Shown one piece after another: positions 45,394 to 54,675 of a stretch of 64,000 nt of DNA; within the stretch, counting starts at the first letter, position 1, and every line of letters begins with the position of its first letter. The stretch is from the NCBI GenBank assembly GCA_030686995.1, contig CM060680.1:78730616-78794615 (forward strand), read 5' to 3'. The notes beneath the pieces were generated by a model. That model did no database searches, was not told where the DNA came from, and saw only the letters and a list, made by a program, of their open reading frames with translations. Made by a program: the position numbers and the translations under genes. Source of the DNA: Artemisia argyi (taxonomy: Eukaryota > Streptophyta > Magnoliopsida > Asterales > Asteraceae).

Positions 45394-45873
45394 TGTTGAA
45401 CTATGAGACCTTGATAGATCTTCTTGAGAACTCTAGAATCGTTAGTAATGTCACTATAATCAATAACACACTAATAGACAATCTCTGCAACTTGTATTTA
45501 TAAAGCGGAAACAAAACACAAGCTTGATACTAAGAACTCTTGATCCTCTATGGATCTTTTAATTATAATAAGAGTATTCACTAAAAATTATTCAATACAT
45601 AATCGTGTGTTCCTTTTATACACAAGGAACCCTAAACCGTTTCTCAAGAAACGTATATTCTAAAACTTCTAAAAGATATGCATTATCACTTCCTAAATAA
45701 ACTCATGCATATCCAAACTACATTACATAAAATACATAAATACTATATCCACAGAAACTAATAATGCTGAACTATGTGTTCAGCAGATATACTACTTCCG
45801 CAGGAACTAACTCTTCAGCAGTGTCCTTCAGCAGAAACAGCAGCAGAATTCTTACTTCACAGAATTCCCAACA
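45394..45873 (-). repeat. 3' LTR of Copia element (480 bp)
   Basis: TGTTGAAC...CCCAACA, next to a polypurine tract on its right. The first 269 bp match the right LTR (57425-57693) with a few substitutions, for example GAGAAC/GAGCAC and CTCTTGATC/CTCATGATC, so the insertion is fairly old or has diverged. A GTATTTATAAAG patch at 45495-45506 contains TTTATAAA, a TATA-like palindrome readable on the minus strand. Confidence 0.85.
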
Positions 45874-45916
45874 ATCCTCCCCTAATCTTGAATTTGACCT
45901 GGTTAAGTTCAAGATT
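45874..45916 (-). other. Polypurine tract and adjacent hairpin of Copia element
   Basis: The minus strand reads TAGGGGAGGAT directly before the LTR TGTTGGG. Just upstream AATCTTGAA (45884-45892) and TTCAAGATT (45908-45916) form a perfect 9 bp stem, parallel to the hairpin by the L-family polypurine tract but with a different sequence. Confidence 0.7.
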
Positions 45917-46126
45917 CTTGATAGATCTTCAAAATAACATACCAAGAGGATTGTAATAGCACCAGCAAAGAATCATCTTCAGCAGAATCTCTATGATCAG
46001 CAAATACTTGAAAGCTCCATTCTTTGCAGCAACAAATGACTTAATGTACATCAGAACAAATTAGTTTCATACTATTCTCATCACTTCCAGGTGTGTTAAC
46101 TCCTGAGAGAGGTGAATCATTGAAAA

Positions 46127-46529
46127 TAATGGATTTGATGTCTCTTTACCAATAGCCATCACTACTGGAGTAGCCAAGTGTTCAAAGGTACACTGATAAC
46201 CACATGATTTTTAGCAAATCATCAGCTATAAACGGATTTGAGATGTCTTTACCTGTAGCCGTTTGCTCAGGACTAGCCAATTATTTTGATGAAAATCATC
46301 TTGGTTAACTGATTACCAAATACGGTTTTCCACTGCCTTTACTACAAGCCATATACATGTGGGCTAGCCAATTATTCAGAATCCATAAAGGAAAAATCCA
46401 TGGTCAATTGACAACCATTTCAACTACTCAGCAATAAAGCATGGGTGAGTTGAAAACCCTATGGTTTTGAGCAAACCATTACAGCTATCAACAGATTTGA
46501 TGTGTCTTTACCAAAGCTGTACCCTTTGG
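46127..46529 (-). ncRNA. Array of four predicted pseudoknots (Copia element)
   Basis: Same plan as in the L family: stem 1 pairs 46149-46155/46162-46168, 46252-46258/46266-46271, 46342-46348/46356-46362, 46511-46516/46524-46529; stem 2 pairs 46156-46161/46127-46132, 46259-46264/46230-46235, 46349-46354/46320-46325, 46517-46520/46491-46494. The 16-base loop spacing is kept in all four. Different arm sequences keep pairing (plus strand CCAATAG/CTACTGG with a G-U pair in sense RNA, CCAAAG/CTTTGG, AAACGG/CCGTTT, ACAG/CTGT). Module 2 has a bulge and module 3 has two stem 1 mismatches. The flanking GGCTANTCC (sense) and inter-module stems are also kept. Confidence 0.55.
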
Positions 46530-46731
46530 ACTAGCCAACTTTATGATGGAATAATCAACATCAGGTAAGTTGATAACCAAACCTGCATACAAATACTATA
46601 CAACAAAATGTTAGTTTTTTTTTTTTTTTTTTTTTACTAAAATAAAATAAAACAACTATACAATATGATATCCCTAATCAGATGCTGCTCTAGAAGTCTT
46701 AATCCTTTGTTTGAAAACCTTCACCAAAGAT

Positions 46732-49700
46732 TCAGCAAACAATCTTGTATTTCCAGCTGGATTCCAACACATGAACATAAGGCATAGGATAGAACTTCCA
46801 ACTCTGAACTTTCCATTTCTGATTGTTCTTGCAGATATCATAGCTTGCACCATTGGGAGTAGAAGAATCAAACAACACTTGAAGATCACCCAACAAATAC
46901 AATCCAGAGCCTTCAGGAGTATGAGTTGCATAGTACTTAATAACCAACTCATATAGAGTGACTAAATCTTGATGATTCACAAGATGAAGAATCTGCTGAA
47001 GAAATGTAAAGGATATGGAAGTTTTATTCAATCTGTAAATGGTATTCACTTGACCATCTTTACTTAACTCCCAATGAACCAAAACATCTCTAGTTCCTTC
47101 AGGCCAATCATCAGAGGATCCTTCCCTTATAAATGAAGCATCAGAATCATTCACATTGATTAGACTTTGTTTTGAATGTGATGATCTGACTTTAGCCATT
47201 CTCTTGCCTCTTCTTCCAGGAACATAAATAGCATCATGAACTACTGCTTCAGCAGAATCACCTTCTGCAGCATCAGTTTCCACTGATGGAGTATCTAATT
47301 GTTCATCAGTAGAATCTTGAGAAGATTCAAGTGCAGCAGAGGCATATTGTTCATCCATAGCCTTCCTGATTTGTTTGTTTCTAGCAGCTTGAATTTCAAC
47401 TTCTCTTGTCTTCAGTTCATGAAATCTTGCAAGCTCAGCTTTTTGTTCAGCTTCTTGTTCCTCAGTCAACCTCCTAGCAGTCTCTTCACCCAACCTTTCC
47501 TGCTCCAATTGTCTCCTAGTTCTTTTTCTAGTTGGAGGATCTGCTGTCATTACTTTTGCTTTAACTTTATCCACATAAGATGAAGCAGCAACATGAGGTA
47601 CATCAGCAAAAGGAGCAGGTAAAGATACCTTTTCAGCAACAAGAGGAACATTAACAGATGAAACAGCATCAGCATTGAAGAGAGGAATATTCTTGGAAGC
47701 ACCCATTCCAGCCTGTTCATTTCTAGTCTTGATTCTGTTATATATCTCAACCAGTTTTTCATATGGAAGTCCCCACACTTTTGTTTTAGACCAAGCAGAA
47801 TTAAATAATGAGCTGCTTTGACTTCTCACATATGTTCTCATATAATCTCTCTGATGTGCTTGAGTCATAGGTTTATCTCTTTTAGCTTTGGCTTTTAACT
47901 CATCTGCTACCTTCTTCCTCATCTTTAACACTTTCACAATCTCAGAATCATAGTCTTTATCCTCTACCCTTTTACCAATAATATCAGCAGCTACATCAGG
48001 ATTATCAAGCATTAGTTGTCCAATCTGCTGCCAATCTGACTCATCAAACTCTAGAACAGCTGCATCCAATTCCCTTTGTCTTTCAATGGGTAAGGTAGAA
48101 ACATATCTTTGAGTAACTGACTCATATGTTTCATCAAACTTTGCTTGTTGTTTCTCAGTCATATCAGTATTCTTCTTATAATCTTCCCATTCTTGGAATA
48201 GTTCTTCTTGTCCAGCTCTTTCTTCAGCTGTAACAAGCTCATCCAAATCATCATCTGTTTCTTCAACAAGATCATCATGAGGAACATTCACATCTTCCAT
48301 AGGTTCATCATGTAATTCTTGAATCTCTCTATCAGGAGAAACTTGTTGATTCTCTGATGAATGATGAACAGGGGAATTCATATACTCTTTCCCTGCTACA
48401 AAGAATACTTCTCCTGATGTTTTAACTTGATCAGTAGATTTATCAGCAGCAACCCCACTTATTGATTGTTTCTCCTGAAGTACATCCATAGCTTCAGTCA
48501 TCAGCACATCATCATCTCCACCAGTCACTTTTGAAGTTTCAGCAGCTTGTCTTGCCAAATACTGTCTTGTACTTCTTCTTCTGTGGACTAGTATCTTTGG
48601 TTTAGATTGAGATACTTCAGCAACTTTAGGAGGAACAACATTAGACTGTCTAACAACTTCAGCTAGGATCTCAAGAGAATCCAAATTTGCCTCCTTAGCA
48701 ACTTCAGCAGAATCCAATCCATCCTTACTTTGCTGCTGCTGACTTAGCTGTGCCTCCAAATCTTGAACTTTGCTTTTCAAACTTTTAATTTCATTACCAA
48801 GAGTAGTCTTGGTCTCAGCAAGCTCTTTCTGGAGATATTCAGTCATTTTCATGTACCTGCTAAGGGAATCATATACAAAAGTGAGAGTAATAGGGTCCTC
48901 TGCTCTACCAGCAGATTGCTCAGTGGTAAATGGAGCTTCATTGAACCCAGCAGGAGAAACAGACTCATGTACAACATTAGGAGAACCTTCATTAATTTGC
49001 TCTCCCAAAGGACTGGGTGAAGGTAGTCTAGTACTCTCAGGTTCAAGAGTCTGAAAGTTATCTTCAAACTCATGAATTTGCTCAGCTGGAGCATCCTGAG
49101 CTGGTGAAATGGTATGACTAGGTGACATATGTACAGGGGTAGGTGGTGGTAAGTCAGCAGAATCAGGTAATGGTTCAGCAGTTGTAGCAGGCACTTCTTC
49201 CATTACCACTGAAGGATTACCATCAGCAGCAACACCAGAAGATGATGGATTACCATCATCAGCAGCATTAGGAGTAGGCATATTACCAGCATCATCACCC
49301 TCAACTACATTGCCATGAGGCAACATATCTTCTAACATTGGGTGATGTTCCCCAGTAAAATTAGTTTTCATTGAGGCAAACAACTTGGAACCTAGACTTT
49401 TAATAGGTATATGAGTTCTATCTTCAGTGGTTATGTCTAAAATTATTTGTAAGAATCTAGGGTACATTAAGAACTTATGCTGTTGCTTATCTATATTTTC
49501 TAGCATATTATCAAAAATAAACTTAGAAAAGTTATAAGTTTGACCCTTAGAAAGACAAACAATACCACAACCCAATTGCAGAGAGAACTGGTTCCATCCA
49601 CCACACTTGTTGCTGATACATTGAAGCAGCAGATGCACCAAATACCTCCACTTAGGACAAAATTGATTCTTGTGCCACTTGGATGTATCAGTACTTAGAT

Positions 49701-50037
49701 ATCCAGCTTCTCTTAGCCCAGCAAGAATCTCTGCAGTGTTGGAATGATACACACCATTTTTATCATCCAACTGAAGCTTTGTCCTAATCAACCCTTCTGT
49801 CACCACATACTCTACACCATCTATTTCAGCTACAATCTCTGTAGCAGATCTCTTAGCTGCAGATGCCCAAAATTGCTTCACCAAGGATTCACACACCAAA
49901 TTCGGACTACAAGTCAGAGCATAATGAATCTTCGACCTTTGTAAAAACTCCACCATTAAATCGAATTCTTCATGTCCCTTTGCCTTTTTCAGAATAGCAT
50001 ACTTGTTATGGTCGCCTTTCAATTCGAGTTGTGCCAT
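46732..50037 (-). CDS. Extra ORF downstream of pol (1101 codons), Copia element
   Basis: It starts at a true ATG (50037) and runs 3.3 kb without a stop. Residues about 1-230 are a globular region (HYALTCSPNLVCESLVKQFW, then GGWNQFSLQLGCGIVCLS and YNFSKFIFDNMLENI, then KFLMYPRFLQIILD) that I recall from Copia polyproteins of daisy-family genomes. A Pro/Ser/Glu-rich linker follows, a coiled coil near 400-450, a charged region with a second coiled coil at about 870-950 (QLEQERLGEETARRLTEEQE), and a Trp/Tyr-rich end (LLGDLQVLF, WKVQSWKFYPM). I see no clear signal peptide or membrane segment. It occupies the env-like position of Sireviruses; the role is unknown. It is open although pol is broken. 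Confidence 0.75.
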   Translation of the reverse strand: MAQLELKGDHNKYAILKKAKGHEEFDLMVEFLQRSKIHYALTCSPNLVCESLVKQFWASAAKRSATEIVAEIDGVEYVVTEGLIRTKLQLDDKNGVYHSNTAEILAGLREAGYLSTDTSKWHKNQFCPKWRYLVHLLLQCISNKCGGWNQFSLQLGCGIVCLSKGQTYNFSKFIFDNMLENIDKQQHKFLMYPRFLQIILDITTEDRTHIPIKSLGSKLFASMKTNFTGEHHPMLEDMLPHGNVVEGDDAGNMPTPNAADDGNPSSSGVAADGNPSVVMEEVPATTAEPLPDSADLPPPTPVHMSPSHTISPAQDAPAEQIHEFEDNFQTLEPESTRLPSPSPLGEQINEGSPNVVHESVSPAGFNEAPFTTEQSAGRAEDPITLTFVYDSLSRYMKMTEYLQKELAETKTTLGNEIKSLKSKVQDLEAQLSQQQQSKDGLDSAEVAKEANLDSLEILAEVVRQSNVVPPKVAEVSQSKPKILVHRRRSTRQYLARQAAETSKVTGGDDDVLMTEAMDVLQEKQSISGVAADKSTDQVKTSGEVFFVAGKEYMNSPVHHSSENQQVSPDREIQELHDEPMEDVNVPHDDLVEETDDDLDELVTAEERAGQEELFQEWEDYKKNTDMTEKQQAKFDETYESVTQRYVSTLPIERQRELDAAVLEFDESDWQQIGQLMLDNPDVAADIIGKRVEDKDYDSEIVKVLKMRKKVADELKAKAKRDKPMTQAHQRDYMRTYVRSQSSSLFNSAWSKTKVWGLPYEKLVEIYNRIKTRNEQAGMGASKNIPLFNADAVSSVNVPLVAEKVSLPAPFADVPHVAASSYVDKVKAKVMTADPPTRKRTRRQLEQERLGEETARRLTEEQEAEQKAELARFHELKTREVEIQAARNKQIRKAMDEQYASAALESSQDSTDEQLDTPSVETDAAEGDSAEAVVHDAIYVPGRRGKRMAKVRSSHSKQSLINVNDSDASFIREGSSDDWPEGTRDVLVHWELSKDGQVNTIYRLNKTSISFTFLQQILHLVNHQDLVTLYELVIKYYATHTPEGSGLYLLGDLQVLFDSSTPNGASYDICKNNQKWKVQSWKFYPMPYVHVLESSWKYKIVC

Positions 50038-50480
50038 TGGAGTAATCGTGCGTGAGACGGTTATGAATTACACAGAGAATAATGTGTTTAAATGGAGTGA
50101 TAAGCGAATAATTTTGTTTAGGAAGAGATATGCAAAGTGGGTTAAATTTGGAAGTTCCCCAATCGTGATCAAAATTATCGGAACAAATTATTGACCAAGT
50201 CTGACAAGTAGTTTAAAAACTTCCAATTTGAAAATTTACCCTTCAGCAGAAATTAAAGTCAAATCTGCTGAAGAATGGTCAACATCAGCAGAATCAACCA
50301 AAAGTAAAAATATCTTCGGTCAATATCTTGGTTTTACTGTGCCACCCAACTCGCATTAATTATCGTAACGCCTAAACTTTGCTTATTTAATCACCCCAAA
50401 TCACATCTCAGTCACAAATTTACCCCAAATCATCTTACAAGCCCTAATTTTCCAATTAACCCCAATTCTTGACCAAAACC
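50038..50480. promoter_or_regulatory. Divergent spacer between sense ORF and opposite-strand ORF
   Basis: A 443 bp AT-rich gap separates the ATG of the 1101-codon ORF (minus) from the ATG of the relic ORF (plus). GCTTATTTAATC at about 50381-50392, roughly 90 bp before the plus ATG, is TATA-like, and the sequence after it (CACATCTCAGTCACAAA) looks like a plant 5' leader. A bidirectional promoter is possible but not shown. Confidence 0.35.
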
Positions 50481-50930
50481 ATGTCATCACACCCATAAAT
50501 CTCAGATCCAAATTCCTCTTCTCCATCAGCAGAAGAAGATTTACCACCATATCCATGAGAGCTTGATGGTTCTGACTTTGAAAAAGCATTGGAGAAACGA
50601 TGGGATGCACAAGAAAGACAATGGAATGCTCATAGGAAGGGTGAACCAAGCCAAGTACCCATTCCTGTTGAGAGAGATATTGTCTCTCCCTTCATCTATA
50701 CTTCTGATGAAGACTCCTCAGAGGAATAAAATGAAGATCCAACCTTTCTTCCTCCTTCCACACCAGAGAGATCCCAACCAAGATCAAGTAATAGGGATCC
50801 ATCTCTCCCAACATCACAAAATTTGGTGTTGGATCTTCCTGCTCCAGGACCTGGTCTTCCACATCAAGAACATATTGGACAGAGCAAGAAGGCTGAGATC
50901 ATACGTAAGGGAAAGGAGAAGCTAAAGTAG
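50481..50930 (+). pseudogene. Opposite-strand ORF relic between pol and the extra ORF
   Basis: From ATG (50481) one plus frame runs 150 codons to TAG (50928-50930), interrupted only by TAA near 50496, TGA near 50550 and TAA near 50727. Between stops it reads as a coherent hydrophilic protein: an acidic Ser/Pro start, then SDFEKALEKRWDAQERQWN, an IVSPFIYTSDEDSSEE stretch, a Pro/Ser-rich part and a Lys-rich end (KKAEIIRKGKEKLK). The other frames are not open in a similar way. I do not recognise it. Antisense ORFs between pol and the 3' LTR are known in Tat-lineage Gypsy elements; here it is in a Copia element. Confidence 0.45.
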
Positions 50931-51433
50931 ATGATTGAGGAATGTTGCCATGGAACAAAGTTCTTGAGTATTTTCTTGACTTTGATTCATGAGCATCTTC
51001 ATAGTCTTCCTTCTCTTCTTTTTCCATTTTCATCTTCAGCTTCATCATTGTACTTGTCATAGCCTCAAGTATTTTGTAATAATTGATAGAAGCTAGTAGT
51101 ACTTAATTAGCCAAATGTTTAGGAATGATCATTGTAATTCAGTTGAAACTTTGAATGTAAGCTGTAACTTGTTTCTATGAATGAATGAAAAGATCTTCTT
51201 AATTAATCAACTTTGTAAGACCTTCAGCATAATCAATCTTATCAGTAGAAACCATGTTTCAGCATTTTTGACCATATTCCTTTGACTTCTGCTCTTAATG
51301 ACTTTAACATGAAACTTACATTCTCAGAACATCTGCAAATCAGACATAAAACAAGCACATACACCAAACAACTTGCAAAACTGTTAATGGGTTAGTGTTA
51401 AAACTCAGAAATTATACAACTTATACAAATCTA
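50931..51433. other. Spacer after the opposite-strand ORF
   Basis: No open frame. On the plus strand it has 3' UTR-like features downstream of the relic ORF: TTTTGTAATAATTGATAG (51071-51088) and GAATGAATGAAAAG (51179-51192). Confidence 0.3.
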
Positions 51434-51505
51434 CAAAGTTTACACTCACAATCCTCCCCTGAGGCATATGCCTCCCCCGAGGCTTATGCCTCCCCTTAAA
51501 CTTTG
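51434..51505 (-). ncRNA. Polypurine-rich double hairpin closed by an outer stem
   Basis: CAAAGTTTA (51434-51442) and TAAACTTTG (51497-51505) form a perfect 9 bp outer stem. Inside are the perfect palindrome GAGGCATATGCCTC (51461-51474) and the near-palindrome GAGGCTTATGCCTC (51479-51492), separated by C-rich (sense G-rich) linkers. In sense the linkers are AGGGGAGG-like, matching the real polypurine tract at 45874. It starts right at the pol stop codon (51496-51498). Multiplied polypurine tracts are a described Sirevirus trait; the closed three-stem layout is my observation. Confidence 0.6.
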
Positions 51506-54500
51506 CAGTTAAGGGTTAAGCATTCCAATATGGACCACCAAATATTGAAACCTTGGTCCATCAAATGCTTTAGTTTGGGAAGAAAATACATCAATGAACC
51601 AATCATTGACCTGTATAAATGAACATTCACAGGTAGATCAGGATCAAGATTGTTCTTTGGTTTGGGAGCCTCATATGGAGTAGTGGCAGTCCTAACATTC
51701 TCCATAGCAAACTTGGACAACATATCTTTTACATATTTCTCCTGATGTATGAAAATACCATCAGGTTTCTGCTGAACCTGTAAACCCAAAAAGAAAGTGA
51801 GTTCTCCCATGGCACTCATTTGAAATTCTCCCTTCATCAAATCCTCAAATTCTCTACACCATGCTTCTTTGGTTGAAACAAAGATAATATCATCCACATA
51901 CACCTGCACAAGAATAATATCCCTAGAATCTTTCTTGAGGAATAAAGTCTTGTCAATGCACCTCTTCTGTAGCCATTCTTCAGCAGAAATGTGGAAAGTC
52001 TAGCATACCAAGCTCTGGAAGCTTGATGAAGTCCATAGAGAGCTTTGACAACTTTGTACACATACTCAGGATGATCAGGGTCTTCAAATCCCTTGGGTTG
52101 AGTCACATATACCTCCTCTTCAATCTCACCATATAAGAAAGCACCTTTAACATCCATCTGATAAACCATAAAGCCCATATAAGAGGCATAGGCCAAAAAT
52201 ATCCGAATTGCTTCAACTCTGGCCACTGGTGCAAAGACCTCATCATAGTCAATGCCTTCCGCTTGTCTAAACCCTTGAGCCACTAGTCTTGCTTTGTTCT
52301 TCACCACAATACCCTTGGCATCTCTTTTATTCTTCAGAATCCATTTTGTCCCAATGGCATATTTACCATCAGGAAGAGGAACCAAAATCCAAACCTGCTG
52401 ATTCTTAAATTGCAGCATCTCTTCTTGCATTGCCTCAAGCCAACTTGAATCAGCCAGTGCTTGAGGAACACTAGTTGGTTCTATCTGAGAAAGAAAGCAT
52501 GCAAACAGACAATGTTTGAAGTCTGTGTGATTGTTCCTCTTTTGATTGTAGACATAAGAGATGAAAGCAACTTCACCATATTTTGTATTCTTTACAGTGC
52601 TTCTTGTTCTAACAGGGTCTTTAGGATCTCCAATAATCTTGGATAGGGGATGAGCATTATGAATCCTTTTTGTAGCTGTAGGTGAAACATCAATGGTGGC
52701 ATCAAGGTTGTTGACTGTAGGTCCAAACTCAGTATCATAAGAAGCTGAGTGAAACAGGCCAGGCTTTGGTTGATAATTCCCAAGATCAGAAGGACTTGGA
52801 AATCTTGTAAAGGGCTTATCAAAGTCTGCAGAGACTTCAGTAGAGATGGGAGAGTGAACATCAGTAGAATCAGCATCTGGGACCTTATTAGTGGGAATAG
52901 GTGTGCCTTTAGTAGAATCATCATCAGAATCCTTGTTACCACTGACTGCTTGTGCTGATTGATGTAGGATAGCTTCAATCTCTTGTGTAACCTTTTCATG
53001 GAATTTCTGAGCTTCCTTAGTAGCAGCATGTTCTTGCTTCTGTAGTCTTGCAAGATCCTCTGCATAATGTGACTCATCATCGTGTTTAGCAGCAGAGTGA
53101 TTACCTACAAAATGGTTAGGTGGAAAAGATGGTACAACAAAAGTATTCTCTTCTGGCTCAGATTCACAGTCTGAGTCATCATCCATGGAACCTGCAGGAT
53201 TAGAGTTTGGATCTTTGGTACCTGCAGTAGGATTAGAAGCATGTCTAGAATAACCCAAATAGTCAGTCAAATAATCTAGGTCAAAATACCAAGAATGGCC
53301 TTGTCCCTGAATATTAGGCTGATCTTTAAGAAACCTTAGATTAAGGGTCTCTTTTATCCTATTGGCATTCAGATTATACACCCTATAGGCCTTGCTATGA
53401 GCTGAATAGCCTACAATGTATCCCTCATCAGCTTTCCCATCAAATTTACCCAGTATTTCAGCAGTATTCAAAATAGTCACTTTGCATCCAAAAGGCTTAA
53501 GGTAATGTATGTCTGGAACTTTCCCAGTGAGAAGTTCATAAGGTGTCTTGACATGAAGTCTAGTGATGGATACCCTGTTCAAGACATGACAAGCAGTACT
53601 TACTGCTTCAGTCCAAAACATGGTGGGTAGTTTGGAGTCTGCAAGCATGGATCTTGCTGCCTCAATGAGGGTTCTATTTTTCCTTTCTGCGACCCCATTT
53701 TGTTGTGGGGTTCTTGGAGTACTATAGTCCCTTCTAATCCCCTTAGACTTACAGAATTCTATGAAGACAACATTTTTGAATTCTGTACCATTGTCACACC
53801 TAATTCCTTTAACCTTTTTATTCAGCTGGTTCTCAACTAAGATGATGAATTCTTTCAAAATTGGAGTTGTTTCATCTTTAGTTTTTAGAAAGAATACCCA
53901 GCAAAACCGGCTATAATCATCTGTGATCACCAGGCAGAAGTACTTGTGATCAATACTTCTAATGGGAGTTGGACCAAAGAGATCCATGTGCAGCAACTGA
54001 AGAGGTTCAGAAATGGTGCTCACAGCTTTGACTGCTTTGTAAGAGGCTCTGTGTTGCTTTCCCTTATTGCAAGCAATACAGTTGTGTTCATTGGTGAAGA
54101 GTTTAGAAGGAAGGCCCTGAACAAGACCAAGTTTAGACAACTTGTTGATAGTCTTGTAATTCACATGAGCCATTCTTCTATGCCATTTGGTAGATTCATC
54201 CAGGGAAGCTTTGGCCACCAAACATGTTAGATCACCTTCTGGCTTAACATCATTCAAATTGAAAGTGTACAAGTTGAAGGTTCTTGGAACTCTCAGCAAT
54301 ACAATTGTGTCTTCTGGAAGTTTGAAGTCCTTGGAAAGTACAAGACACTCATCTTCAGAGAAGAAAACCTTATTCTTAGTGTCACAAATTTGTGATACTG
54401 AGAATAGATTAAAATGCTCCAGTTCCTTCACATAATAAACATTTTCAAAGTCTAACAAGGGTGTCTTAATTGTTCCTTTCCCTGTAATTTTGCCATCTCC

Positions 54501-54620
54501 ACCACCAAAAGTTATAGTGCCTCCTCCTTCTATGGGCTCAAAGTCATGCATCTTGTCCCTGTTCCCTGACATACTTCTAGAACAACCACTATCAACAATA
54601 CCTACTTCAGTACTTTTCAA
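51496..54620 (-). pseudogene. Copia pol: protease, integrase, truncated reverse transcriptase
   Basis: Frame 51837-54620 begins just upstream of the protease loop [11 protein letters not shown], then the pre-integrase zinc region ([11 protein letters not shown]...[13 protein letters not shown]), the integrase core with D, D and E of the DDE triad ([33 protein letters not shown]), a variable linker, and the RVT_2 reverse transcriptase ([53 protein letters not shown]). It goes out of frame near 51910-51930; frame 51496-51909 supplies the YVDDIIF catalytic motif and GELTFFLGLQVQQKPDG. After MIGSLMYF the sequence leaves the family pattern and RNase H is missing. The element cannot copy itself. 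Confidence 0.85.
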
Positions 54621-54675
54621 AGGATGTTCCTACAATAACAACAAAAAATATACAAAATTAGTACACATTGGAGAC

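Noticed and set aside
46711..49944. Several plus-strand frames across the Copia extra ORF
   Set aside because: They are shadow frames of the 1101-codon minus ORF with low-complexity composition, unlike the distinct relic at 50481-50930.
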